Below, in pieces: positions 33,118 to 41,305 of a stretch of 64,000 nucleotides of DNA (positions are counted from its first letter, which is position 1; each line of letters starts with the position of its first letter). A program made the position numbers and the translations under genes. The notes beneath the pieces are model-generated. The model worked only from the letters and a program-made list of their open reading frames with translations, was not told the origin of the DNA and did not search any database. The DNA comes from Nocardia nova (GTDB lineage Bacteria > Actinomycetota > Actinomycetes > Mycobacteriales > Mycobacteriaceae). The DNA lies in the NCBI RefSeq assembly GCF_002933465.1, contig NZ_PSZE01000015.1, positions 82,125 through 146,124 of the forward strand, read 5' to 3'.

Positions 33118-34620
33118 GTGACCGATCCGCTGACCGCCCGGCTCACAGCCGCTATCGCCGCCCCGGCGTCCGACGACGCGTTCGATCCGGTCGCGGAGCT
33201 CGCGAACGTGCTCGGCCCGCTCGGGATGTCGGCCACCGACGCCGGCGGGTCGCTGACCTTCCACGGCGCCGATCCGATCGTCCCGAGCACTCTGCGTCTG
33301 GGCGGGGCGGCCGCGATCGCCCTGGCGGCCAAATCGGTGGCGGTAGCGAAGTTGTGGCGGCTGCGGGGCGGCAACGAACAGGACATTACCGTCGACCTGC
33401 GCTCGGCGCCCCGGCGGCTGTGCCCGATGTATGAGAAGAAATGGGAACTGCTCGGCGGATATCCCCCGCGGATGAATGCGATCGCCGGCAACGGGCTGAG
33501 CCTCACCTTCCACCGGACCGCCGACGACCGATGGATGATGCCGGTCAATCTGTATCCCAAACTGAACGTCGCGGCGCAGCGACTGCTCGGGACCCCCGAC
33601 GACCGATCGGCGGTGTCCGCGGCCGTGGCCCGATGGAAGGCGAGCGAACTCGAGGACGCCGCCGAAGAAGCCGGCGTGGTCATCCCCATGGTGCGCAGCG
33701 CCACCGAGTTCCTGGACGAATCCCAGTACCGCGAGGTCCTGGCCGCGATGCCGCTGATCGAGATCACCAAGATCGGCGACAGCGCCCCCGAGCCGTTGCC
33801 TGCGGGGGTTTCCGATCCGCTCCAGGGAATTCGCGCACTGGGGATGGGGCACGTCATCGCCGGCGCCGGGGCCGGACGGGCCCTGGCACTGCACGGCGCC
33901 GACGTGTTGAATCTGTGGCGCCCCAACGAAATCGAGCACGACGCCACCTATTACACGGCCAACGTCGGCATGCGTTCGTCGACCGTCGACCCCTACTCGG
34001 CGGACGGCTCCGCGCGGATCCGGTCGCTGCTCGCCGACGCCGACGTGTTCTTCGCGAACCGGCGCCCCGGCTACCTCGAGAAGATCGGCCTGTCCGCGGC
34101 AGAGGCCGCGCAGGTGCGGCCCGGCATCGTGCACGCCACGGTGTCACTGCACGGCGAGCACGGCCCGTGGGCGCAGCGTATCGGGTTCGACCAGGTGGCC
34201 GGCGCCGTCAGCGGAATGATGGAACTCGAAGGCGCCGACGGGAAGCCCGCATTGCCACCGATCGGGGTGGTCAACGACTACATCGTGTCCTGGCTGCTGG
34301 CGGCGGGGGTGACCGAGGCGTTGATGCGCCGCGCCCGGCACGGCGGAAGCTACCGCGTCCACGTGTCGCTGACCCGTGTCGCGCTCTGGGTCCTCGGGCT
34401 CGGCATCTTCGACCAGGACTATGCCCGGCACACCGCGGGCACCGGCGAACTCCACGCCTATCTGCCGCCGCAGACCTTCACCGCGGACACCCCGCTGGGG
34501 CCCTATCAAGGGGTCACCGACCAGGTGGTGATGTCACGGACGCCCGGCCGCTACCGGACGGTCCTGGTGCCCCGCGGATCGAGTCGCCCCGAATGGCTAC
34601 CACGTAACCTCGCGAACTGA
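33118..34620 (+). CDS. CaiB/BaiF family CoA-transferase (long form)
   Basis: 500 residues from GTG 33118. Conserved segments are LRGGNEQDITVDLRSAPRR and, in the second half, VLNLWRPNEIEHDATYY, LLADADVFFANRRPGYLEKI and the catalytic aspartate in RIGFDQVAGAVSGMM. The unusual order (about 220 residues before the Rossmann part) marks the long-form subgroup found with terpene and steroid genes. It would transfer CoA to an acid substrate. The AtuA-like gene follows after 11 bp, so both are one operon. Confidence 0.87.
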   Translation: MTDPLTARLTAAIAAPASDDAFDPVAELANVLGPLGMSATDAGGSLTFHGADPIVPSTLRLGGAAAIALAAKSVAVAKLWRLRGGNEQDITVDLRSAPRRLCPMYEKKWELLGGYPPRMNAIAGNGLSLTFHRTADDRWMMPVNLYPKLNVAAQRLLGTPDDRSAVSAAVARWKASELEDAAEEAGVVIPMVRSATEFLDESQYREVLAAMPLIEITKIGDSAPEPLPAGVSDPLQGIRALGMGHVIAGAGAGRALALHGADVLNLWRPNEIEHDATYYTANVGMRSSTVDPYSADGSARIRSLLADADVFFANRRPGYLEKIGLSAAEAAQVRPGIVHATVSLHGEHGPWAQRIGFDQVAGAVSGMMELEGADGKPALPPIGVVNDYIVSWLLAAGVTEALMRRARHGGSYRVHVSLTRVALWVLGLGIFDQDYARHTAGTGELHAYLPPQTFTADTPLGPYQGVTDQVVMSRTPGRYRTVLVPRGSSRPEWLPRNLAN

Positions 34621-34631
34621 AAGTCGTTGAC

Positions 34632-36398
34632 ATGAAAGAACATTCCGTACGGATAGCGAACTTCTCCGGGTATCTGGGCGACCGCTTCACCGCCCTGAGC
34701 GAGGCGCTGGCCGGTGATCCGGTCGACGTCCTGGTCGGCGACTATCTGGCCGAGATCACGATGGCCGGCGTCTCCGCCGGATTCACCTCCGACCCGAAAG
34801 CCCTCGGCGACTTCTTCGCCAAATACTTTCTCGACCAACTCCGCCCGCACCTGCGCATCATCGAGGAACGCGGCATCAAGGTGGTCGTCAACGCCGGTGC
34901 GTTCAATCCCGCCGGACTGGCCGAGGCCGTGCGCGCCGATATCGACTCCGCTGGAACACATCTCACCGTTGCGCACGTCGACGGCGACGATCTGCTCGAC
35001 CGGCTCGACGAACTCCGCGACGCCGGGCACCAGCTCGGCCATCTCGATACCGGGGAGCCGTTCACCGCGCACGGCGAAAATCCGCTGGCGGCCAACGCCT
35101 ATCTCGGCGGCTGGGGCATCACCGCCGCACTCGCCGGCGGGGCCGATATCGTCATCTGCGGACGCGTCACCGACGCCTCCCTGGTCCTCGGACCGGCGGC
35201 CTGGTGGCACGAATGGGCGTCCGACGCGTGGGACGAGCTCGCGGGCGCGGTGGTGGCCGGTCACATCATCGAGTGCGGCGCGCAGGCCGTCGGCGGGAAC
35301 TTCGCGGGTTTCACCGCACTGCCGCGATTCCTCGCCCCGGGCTTCCCGATCGCCGAAATCGCCGGCGACGGAAGCAGTGTCATCACCAAGCACAGCACCG
35401 ACGAGGGAGCGGTCACCGTCGACACTGTCACCGCGCAGCTCGTCTACGAGATCCAGGGTCCCCTGTACCTCAATCCCGATGTCACCGTCCATCTCGACAC
35501 CGTCGAACTCGAACAACTCGGGCCGGACCGGGTGCGGGTGCACTCCGCGGTAGGTTCTCCCCCGCCGCCGACCACCAAGGTATCGATCTTCACGCCGGGC
35601 GGGTACCGGATCGCGATCAACACCTATCTCACCGGGCTGGACATCGATGCCAAATTCGAGCTGTTGGCAGCCCAGCTCGAGGACTTGGCCGCAGACACCG
35701 AGATCGACGACCTCGCGGTATCGCGCCTGGGCCGGCCCGAAACCGATCCGCAGAATCAGGACGCCGCGACCGTATGCGTCCGGATCGCCGCCACCGCGCC
35801 CACCCGTGAGCCACTGTTGCACCTCCAGCGATCGTTCGGCGCCCTGGGCCTCAGCAGTTTTCCCGGATACATGGGTGGGGACACCAGCGGTCCGAAACCG
35901 ATCATCGAGTACTGGCCGGGCCTGCTCCCCCAAGAGGCAGTACCGCACCGAGTCGTCTTCGCCGACGGCGACCAGCAGACCATCGCGCCGCCGGCGAAGA
36001 CCGAACCGTTCACCGGCCAGCCGGTCCACGAGGAACCCGGCAGCTATGAGCCGGGACCGACCGAGCGAGCGCCCTTGGGGCGCATCGCCTTCGCGCGCAG
36101 CGGCGACAAGGGCGGCAACAGCAATGTCGGAATCTGGACCGACGACCCGCACGCCTGGCCGTGGTTGCGCTCGCTGCTGACCACCGAGCGCCTGACCGAA
36201 TTGCTGCCCGAGACCGCCGCCGCAGGCGCACTGCGGCACGAGTTTCCGCACCTGCGGGCCGTCCATTTCGTCCTACCCGGACTCCTGGGCCGCGGCGGCT
36301 CGAGCAACCTGCGGCTCGACAGCATCGGAAAAGCGGTCAGTGAGTACCTACGCGCGCGTGTGGTCGATATCCCCGTCGAACTGCTCGAACCGCGGTGA
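34632..36398 (+). CDS. AtuA-like acyclic terpene utilization protein (DUF1446 + AtuA-like C-terminal domain)
   Basis: 588 residues. The N-terminal DUF1446 domain (about residues 1-450) has VDVLVGDYLAEITMAG, NAGAFNPAGLAEAV and ADIVICGRVTDASLVLGP. The C-terminal domain (about 475-588) has the AtuA-like motif RSGDKGGNSNVGIW and ends near VDIPVELLEP. AtuA is needed for growth on citronellol/geraniol in Pseudomonas, though its precise step is disputed. Here the two AtuA domains are fused and follow a CoA-transferase, under a likely MarR control. Related fusions occur in general acyl-CoA catabolism, so an isoprenoid substrate is an inference. Confidence 0.85.
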   Translation: MKEHSVRIANFSGYLGDRFTALSEALAGDPVDVLVGDYLAEITMAGVSAGFTSDPKALGDFFAKYFLDQLRPHLRIIEERGIKVVVNAGAFNPAGLAEAVRADIDSAGTHLTVAHVDGDDLLDRLDELRDAGHQLGHLDTGEPFTAHGENPLAANAYLGGWGITAALAGGADIVICGRVTDASLVLGPAAWWHEWASDAWDELAGAVVAGHIIECGAQAVGGNFAGFTALPRFLAPGFPIAEIAGDGSSVITKHSTDEGAVTVDTVTAQLVYEIQGPLYLNPDVTVHLDTVELEQLGPDRVRVHSAVGSPPPPTTKVSIFTPGGYRIAINTYLTGLDIDAKFELLAAQLEDLAADTEIDDLAVSRLGRPETDPQNQDAATVCVRIAATAPTREPLLHLQRSFGALGLSSFPGYMGGDTSGPKPIIEYWPGLLPQEAVPHRVVFADGDQQTIAPPAKTEPFTGQPVHEEPGSYEPGPTERAPLGRIAFARSGDKGGNSNVGIWTDDPHAWPWLRSLLTTERLTELLPETAAAGALRHEFPHLRAVHFVLPGLLGRGGSSNLRLDSIGKAVSEYLRARVVDIPVELLEPR

Positions 36399-36703
36399 CC
36401 TCTTCCGAGCGCTTCGGGTAGCTCGAACGCACGCACGGAGTTTTCCCACAGCATGGCCACCGGAACCAGACCCCGATCGGGGATCACGTCGATATCGGCG
36501 GGCCCCCGAGCGGGGCGCCGTCGCTTTCGGGGCGACGGCGCGATCGGACAGATCGATCCCAAACGCGAGTTCGCCGTCAACTCGAAGATCCGACTACCTG
36601 ATTACCTACCGAAGGGTTGCATGACGAGGCACTAGGAGTCGGCCCGCCTGGTCGGCGCGGCTCGGTCCGAGTCGTCGTGCGTGTCGCTTTCGTTGCGGGT
36701 AGG
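36399..36703. other. 305-bp gap between convergent operons, possible decayed gene
   Basis: No intact gene is supported. On the minus strand the frame at about 36420-36500 reads DIDVIPDRGLVPVAMLWENS and then VRAFELPEAL, which faintly resembles the end of an ACMSD-like amidohydrolase but runs on without a stop. On the plus strand a short frame reads REFAVNSKIRLPDYLPKG. Neither has a start with a ribosome site. I see no clear terminator. Confidence 0.3.
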
Positions 36704-37564
36704 TCAGAAAGTCGGCTGCTGCGGGCGGAGTCGCACATACCCGCCGGCATCGACGCGCATCTGCATACCAGTGACATAGCGGGACGCGTCCGAGAGCAGG
36801 AACAGCACCATCTCCGAAATGTCCTCGGGTTCGACGAAGGGCACATTCATCGGGCTCATCAAGGAAAATCCGGGCAGCGCGTCCTCGAGCGTCGGATGAT
36901 CCAGATCCGGACGGAACTGCCGGTACATCACCTCGCTCTTGAGCATATTCGTGTTGCAGTTCGTCGGATGCACCGCGTTGGCCCGAATCCCCTTGGGGCC
37001 GAGAACAATTGCGAGATCATTGATGAAGGATGCGACCATCCGCTTGGCCAGCGAGTACCCCAGGCCGCCTGTGCCGTACGCGGGATTGGCCGCGGTACCG
37101 TTCATCATCGCCGCCAAGCTGCCGATGGCGACGATCGAGCCGCCGGCGCTCACGTGTGGCAGCGCCGCCTCGATGGCGTTGACGACACCGTTGAAGTCCA
37201 CTGTGAACCCGTCCATGAACGCCTGTGGATCATCCGAGCCGAGCGGACAGATACCCGCGTTGGCCACGACACCGTCGATCTTGCCGAACGCTGCCACACC
37301 CTCCTCGACGGCCTTCGCGAGCGCCTGCCGATCGCGCACATCGGCGATCGTGGTGAGCATCCGGCCGCCGGCCGCGCCGACCAGGCGCGCCGTCTCGGCC
37401 AGGTCATCCGGGGTCGCCAGCGCATAGTCGTTGGTCTTGACGTCCTCACAGATGTCGACGCCGATGATGTTGGCCCCCTCTGCGGCGAGCCGCACCGCAT
37501 GCGAGCGGCCCTGACCGCGAGCGGCGCCGGTGATGAAGACGACTTTGTCTTGCACACGTCCCAT
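36704..37564 (-). CDS. Mycofactocin-dependent type short-chain dehydrogenase (SDR)
   Basis: 286 residues from ATG 37564 with AAGGA upstream; the longer frame runs over the ferredoxin gene and is rejected. The signature TGAARGQGRSHAVRLAAEGA of the mycofactocin-dependent group is present, with VANAG, the serine in AIGSLAAM and YSLAKRM. It ends with YVTGMQMRVDAGGYVR, also typical. It is followed upstream at 38 bp by a 3Fe-4S ferredoxin gene on the same strand, an arrangement seen in other actinobacteria where the SDR/ferredoxin genes support alcohol or sterol oxidation. Confidence 0.88.
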   Translation of the reverse strand: MGRVQDKVVFITGAARGQGRSHAVRLAAEGANIIGVDICEDVKTNDYALATPDDLAETARLVGAAGGRMLTTIADVRDRQALAKAVEEGVAAFGKIDGVVANAGICPLGSDDPQAFMDGFTVDFNGVVNAIEAALPHVSAGGSIVAIGSLAAMMNGTAANPAYGTGGLGYSLAKRMVASFINDLAIVLGPKGIRANAVHPTNCNTNMLKSEVMYRQFRPDLDHPTLEDALPGFSLMSPMNVPFVEPEDISEMVLFLLSDASRYVTGMQMRVDAGGYVRLRPQQPTF

Positions 37565-37602
37565 GGGTTGTTGTCCTTCGTATCGGGTCGGTCGGTTGAG
37601 GA

Positions 37603-37779
37603 TCAGCGGACGGCGATCGCCCGTTCGGGGCAGGCCGCGATGTTCTCGTCCAGAGGTTCGGTGACGTCCCGGTCGACCGGCACCGTGTAACCGAGATCGT
37701 CGATGTCGAACACCTCGGGGGCAACCGCATAGCAGCGGGCGTGACCGGAACATTCGGTGGTGTCGATGGCGAGTTTCAT
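37603..37779 (-). CDS. 3Fe-4S (P450-type) ferredoxin
   Basis: 58 residues from ATG 37779 to TGA 37603-37605. The protein starts MKLAIDTTECSGHARCYAVA and ends NIAACPERAIAVR, giving three cluster cysteines at positions 10, 16 and 50 in the C-x5-C...CP pattern of 3Fe-4S ferredoxins that feed cytochrome P450s. No P450 is next to it; the nearest is at 49219-50436, which has its own ferredoxin. It precedes a mycofactocin-type SDR, so it may act as an electron acceptor or donor for that system, or serve a P450 elsewhere. Confidence 0.85.
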   Translation of the reverse strand: MKLAIDTTECSGHARCYAVAPEVFDIDDLGYTVPVDRDVTEPLDENIAACPERAIAVR

Positions 37780-38176
37780 GGGCCTGCTTTCGAGAGCGGC
37801 GAAACGTACGAGAGGATTAGTAGGCCCGTCCGCCGACGCTAGATGAGACTTGAACGGAAGTCGAGTCTCGTGAGATCAGATTCTCCGCGCTCGATAGTAG
37901 CGCCAGACCTCCTCGTTGTCGAGACCTGTATTACATAGATAGATACGTTGCGATCACCGACACCGCCGAGTCACCCTGCGGATGGCGGATCCGGCCGCCT
38001 TCGACGACTGCACCCTGTCAACACCCGCCCGATGACGACGCCGTCCCGCGGCCGGCCCTATACAGCAGTCACGGTATTCACGCCGGCGGCAACTGACCTC
38101 GCAAGAGAAGGTAGGCCAGTACGCGCACGATCTCCTCGATCGGTTCGACTGCATCGATAACAAGCAAGATGCTCCA
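37780..38176. other. Intergenic region upstream of the ferredoxin/SDR operon
   Basis: No gene is supported. AT-rich TACATAGATAGATACG at about 37933-37948 resembles the TATCTAT elements at 29457, 52344 and 54753 when read on the other strand, and is probably part of the promoter of the minus-strand ferredoxin gene. The rest, 37950-38176, shows no clear frame or hairpin. Confidence 0.35.
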
Positions 38177-38440
38177 TCAGTCCCACAGCCGGCAATACGG
38201 CAGTACGGGCAGATCGGAACTCACTTTGCCGTCCACCAGTACGTGTATTTCGGACGGCCATTTACCAATCGCCTCCGCGAAGTTCCGCCCCTGACTCAGG
38301 GTCGCGCGGAACTCCAGCAGCAACCCGTCGGCGAGCAAACGGACTCGGCATTGTTCGGCGCGGCGCCGATAGCCACGGTTTCCCGTTACACCCCTGTCGT
38401 CACGGCCGACCGCCTGTGCCGCTTCACGTTTCGAGACCAT
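38177..38440 (-). CDS. Hypothetical protein, low confidence
   Basis: An 87-codon frame from ATG 38440 reads ECRVRLLADGLLLEFRATLS-like sequence (CRVRLLADGLLLEFRATL) and then KWPSEIHVLVDGKVSSDLPV, ending RLWD. The composition is that of a small folded domain rather than a frame shadow, and nothing covers it on the other strand. There is no strong ribosome site (GAAAG only) and the codon use is less GC-rich than neighbours. I do not recognise a family. It could equally be a decayed gene. Confidence 0.35.
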   Translation of the reverse strand: MVSKREAAQAVGRDDRGVTGNRGYRRRAEQCRVRLLADGLLLEFRATLSQGRNFAEAIGKWPSEIHVLVDGKVSSDLPVLPYCRLWD

Positions 38441-38487
38441 GTGGCGTCTTTCCGATCGATATTCGGCTACCCGCCCCCGAGTAATCC

Positions 38488-38507
38488 AACTAAGTATACT
38501 ACGTGAG
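38488..38507. promoter_or_regulatory. Isolated AT-rich palindromic element
   Basis: CAACTAAGTATACTACGTGA in 38488-38507 contains TAGTATACTTA on the other strand, close to the AGTATACTAAGT element at 20066-20077. It lies before the hypothetical gene at 38177-38440 and behind the mce operon end. It could be the promoter or operator of the small gene. Confidence 0.4.
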
Positions 38508-38566
38508 ACCAGATTGCCAAAGACCTCCGATCCGACGCGAAACTCGCGCACGCGCCTACCCGACTG

Positions 38567-39199
38567 TCAGACCGGATCGAACTTGTCGATGAGCCAGCGT
38601 CCACCCTCGCGCACAAGACCGACGCGAACGCTGCTCGCCGAGTCCGCGGGCTGCGGGGAGTCGGCACTCGTCGTTCGCTGATTTACGAAGATGAGCACCG
38701 TCGCCTTGCCGTCATCGACGGTCACCGCGCCGACCGCCTGCACCGTCGCCGTCGTCGCTATCTTTTTCTGCTTCGATGCGGGCGCGACCACGTCGCCGGT
38801 GAATCTGGTGTAGTAGTCGCGGAAGTCGCCGGTCAACATGTCCTTGGCCTTCGCCAGATCGGCGTCCACGGTCGCGGGCTGGTAGGACAGGATCGATTCG
38901 GCGCCCTCGCGGGCGGCCTGTTCGACGGCGATGGTGTCGGCCCGTCGGTCACGGGCGTGCTGGGTCCGTACGAACAGTATCGACGAGGCGACCACGCCGA
39001 GAATCGTGACGAGCAGCAGCGCCGCGACCATCGTCCTGCGGCGCCATGCGCCGCGCCCGTGCCGGGTGCCGGTATCGGGCTCGGACACCGGCGCCTCGCG
39101 CAACGACGCTGTCCCGGAATCGGTTTCGGCTGCCACCTCGATCTCGGTATCGGTATCGGTATCGGACTGTGGTCCCGGCTTGGTATCCACTGCACTCAT
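38567..39199 (-). CDS. Mce-associated membrane protein (Mam), second copy
   Basis: 210 residues from ATG 39199, whose first bases overlap the stop of the upstream Mam gene (ATGA). The N-terminal 50 residues are acidic and disordered, with a short DTDTDTE repeat coded by a TCGGTA micro-repeat. One membrane segment follows (TMVAALLLVTILGVVASSIL, about residues 56-75), then an extracytoplasmic domain of NTF2-like type (DYYTRFTGDVVAPASKQKKI, ending GGRWLIDKFDPV). Mam proteins stabilise Mce complexes in mycobacteria (for example the OmamA type). It is the last gene of the operon. Confidence 0.82.
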   Translation of the reverse strand: MSAVDTKPGPQSDTDTDTEIEVAAETDSGTASLREAPVSEPDTGTRHGRGAWRRRTMVAALLLVTILGVVASSILFVRTQHARDRRADTIAVEQAAREGAESILSYQPATVDADLAKAKDMLTGDFRDYYTRFTGDVVAPASKQKKIATTATVQAVGAVTVDDGKATVLIFVNQRTTSADSPQPADSASSVRVGLVREGGRWLIDKFDPV

Positions 39200-39888
39200 G
39201 GCACGAACTCCACATCTGTTACGAGCATCCGATCGGCGGTGCGGTGCACGGTCATTCGCAACCGCCAGGCCTGTGGATCCTGATTTCCGCCACCAGCGCC
39301 GCCGTCGACGTGAGTCGTTTTCACGTTCGCGGCGACGATGACGTGGGCGGTGTCGTGGTCCACCGACTCGATCCCGGCTTCGGTGATCTCCCCCTGTGAG
39401 GTCGACTTGGCCTGTTTGACCACGGCGACGAACGACGCGGATCGACTGGCGAAGTCGTCGTGGAACTTCCCTCCCGAACCATCCAATATCCGCTGCACAT
39501 CCGAATCCGCGTTGTCCCATCGGATGGTGGTGAGGTTCAGGGCACCCTGACGGGCGGTGCTCAGATATGCGGCACGCTCGGAGTCGTCATGGTGCAGATC
39601 CGACAGATCCTTCCACTGCCACGCGGCCACGCCCACCACGACCAGCGGCACCGCGGCGGCCGCGGCCAGCGCAATCGTGCGAGGCCGAACGGCGCGAATT
39701 CGCTTGCCGGCATGGAGTATTCGCCGAGACAGCCGACGGCGTGCGGTGGACTGCTCCGCGCCGGATGGCGAGCTGGTCGTTTCGCCGGCGACGTCGTCGG
39801 CAACAGCAGCGGAATCCGCGGCAGTGGGCTCCGCCGTGCCGGCCGGCGCGCCGGTCACCGACCCGTCGGCGTCATCATCGTCTGCCAT
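39196..39888 (-). CDS. Mce-associated membrane protein (Mam), first copy
   Basis: 230 residues from ATG 39888 with AGAAGGAG upstream; the start lies 34 bases inside the 3' end of mceF in another frame. It has a disordered acidic, alanine-rich N-terminus, a basic segment (ARRRLSRRILHAGKRI), one membrane helix (TIALAAAAAVPLVVVGVAAW, about residues 71-90), and an outer domain with FHDDFASRSASFVAVVKQAK. The layout is the same as in the next gene, so the pair are probably an old duplication. It belongs to the Mce-associated family that supports the transporter. Confidence 0.82.
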   Translation of the reverse strand: MADDDDADGSVTGAPAGTAEPTAADSAAVADDVAGETTSSPSGAEQSTARRRLSRRILHAGKRIRAVRPRTIALAAAAAVPLVVVGVAAWQWKDLSDLHHDDSERAAYLSTARQGALNLTTIRWDNADSDVQRILDGSGGKFHDDFASRSASFVAVVKQAKSTSQGEITEAGIESVDHDTAHVIVAANVKTTHVDGGAGGGNQDPQAWRLRMTVHRTADRMLVTDVEFVP

Positions 39889-41303
39889 GTCTGCTCCTTC
39901 TGCGGGTGAGCGATCAGATCGGTCTGCGTGTAGGCACGTCCGTCCGGCCCGAGATAGCTGCCCGTGGCCGGGTCATACTCGGAGGTCGTCAGACTGCTGG
40001 GCTGAGTGCGCGCGCCGGAGGCGCCGGGCGGCGCTGCCGCACCGCTGTTTTCGGGAGCCGTCTGTCCGGTGGTGGAGTTCGGGTCTCCCAACCAGTTGCC
40101 GCCGCCGTTGAGCGGAACGTATTCCTCTGTGCTGTCGCACATTTCGACTGTCGGTGCGCGCTTGCCGGGGTTGTCCATACACGGGGTGTTACGCACTCCA
40201 CGCACGGTGTTCTGCGCGTCCTGCGGAATCCGGCAATAGAAACTTCCCTGCGGCCGTTCCGGATAGTCGACGGCGGTCGGACTACGACGATCCGACGGTG
40301 GCAGAAAGCCGGTGGTGCACGGTGGCGGCTCGTTCAGGTTGAGATCGAAATCGAGAAACGCACCCGGCTGCCCGGTCCCCAGGTTGGGCACCACTGTCGC
40401 CGCGTGTACCGCCGTCCCCTGCGGCAACAACACCAGAATTTGCTCCAGGGAGGCGTTGTAGGTGATCGCCACCTTACCGATGCTGACCAGATTCGCCAGC
40501 AGCATCGGAAGAGTAGGGCGCAGTTGTTCCAGCAGCTGACGGGACTGGTCCAGGGCAGCCGGGGCGTCGGCGAGGACCGTGCGGACGTGTGCATCGTTCT
40601 CATCGAGCTGTCGGGTGATGTCGGCGAGGTTGCGACTCCAGGCCGCGATCGAATCCGAGGTCGCCGCTTGCGAATCCAGAACCGGCCCGGCATCGCGCAG
40701 CAGTTGGATCGTCGGCTCGGCCGCGGCCCTGGCGGCACCGCTCAGATGCGACAACGCTTCGATCAGGCGTCCGATGTCGGGTCCGGTCCCGTTGAATGCG
40801 AGGTAGCCCTCATCGAGCAGCGTCTGCAAATCCTGGCGCGGGATCGATTCCAGGCTCGCGCGGACGGTTTCGATCAGGGTCCCGATATCGGCGGGCACGC
40901 TGACCCGGTCGGCGGGAATCACATCGCCGTTGCGAAGCGGCCGCGATGCGCTGTTTCGCGGGAGCAGTTCGACATACTGTTCGCCGACCGCGGATCGGCT
41001 GTGCACCTGGGCATCGAGATCGGAGGGGATCCGCACATCCGACGACAGCGACAGCACCGCCTCGACACCGTGCTCGGCGACGGTGACCCGCTTCACCTTA
41101 CCGACCTCGCTGCCCCGGTACTGCACATTCGAGGTGCCGTACAAGCCGCCGGTCACCGGCAGGCGCATGGTCACCTCGTAACGCCCGACGCCGAAGAACG
41201 TCGTCGGCAGCTGCATGTATTTCAGCGCCATCACACCGTCACCCACCACCGCGACGATGAGAAAGACGATCAGCTGGATCTTGATGCGACGAGTCAGATG
41301 CAT
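39855..41303 (-). CDS. mceF: MceF-family substrate-binding protein of the Mce lipid transporter
   Basis: 482 residues. It has an N-terminal membrane anchor (QLIVFLIVAVVGDGVMALKY, about residues 9-28), the MCE domain (about 40-120, with TGGLYGTSNVQYRGSEVGKV), a long helical region (about 150-290), and a Pro/Gly-rich tail with FYCRIPQDAQNTVRGVRN typical of MceF. Six different Mce proteins are thought to form a hexameric tube across the periplasm. It starts 2 bp after mceE. The long tail with several cysteines may be stabilised by disulphides. Confidence 0.9.
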   Translation of the reverse strand: MHLTRRIKIQLIVFLIVAVVGDGVMALKYMQLPTTFFGVGRYEVTMRLPVTGGLYGTSNVQYRGSEVGKVKRVTVAEHGVEAVLSLSSDVRIPSDLDAQVHSRSAVGEQYVELLPRNSASRPLRNGDVIPADRVSVPADIGTLIETVRASLESIPRQDLQTLLDEGYLAFNGTGPDIGRLIEALSHLSGAARAAAEPTIQLLRDAGPVLDSQAATSDSIAAWSRNLADITRQLDENDAHVRTVLADAPAALDQSRQLLEQLRPTLPMLLANLVSIGKVAITYNASLEQILVLLPQGTAVHAATVVPNLGTGQPGAFLDFDLNLNEPPPCTTGFLPPSDRRSPTAVDYPERPQGSFYCRIPQDAQNTVRGVRNTPCMDNPGKRAPTVEMCDSTEEYVPLNGGGNWLGDPNSTTGQTAPENSGAAAPPGASGARTQPSSLTTSEYDPATGSYLGPDGRAYTQTDLIAHPQKEQTWQTMMTPTGR

Positions 41304-41305
41304 GC

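Noticed and set aside
34551..36266. Minus-strand frame of 571 codons opposite the AtuA-like gene
   Set aside because: Antisense shadow; the plus-strand protein has clear domains and a ribosome site, this one has neither.
39143..39165. Tandem TCGGTA micro-repeat
   Set aside because: It simply codes for the acidic DTDTDTE stretch in the disordered head of a Mam protein; not a CRISPR or regulatory repeat.
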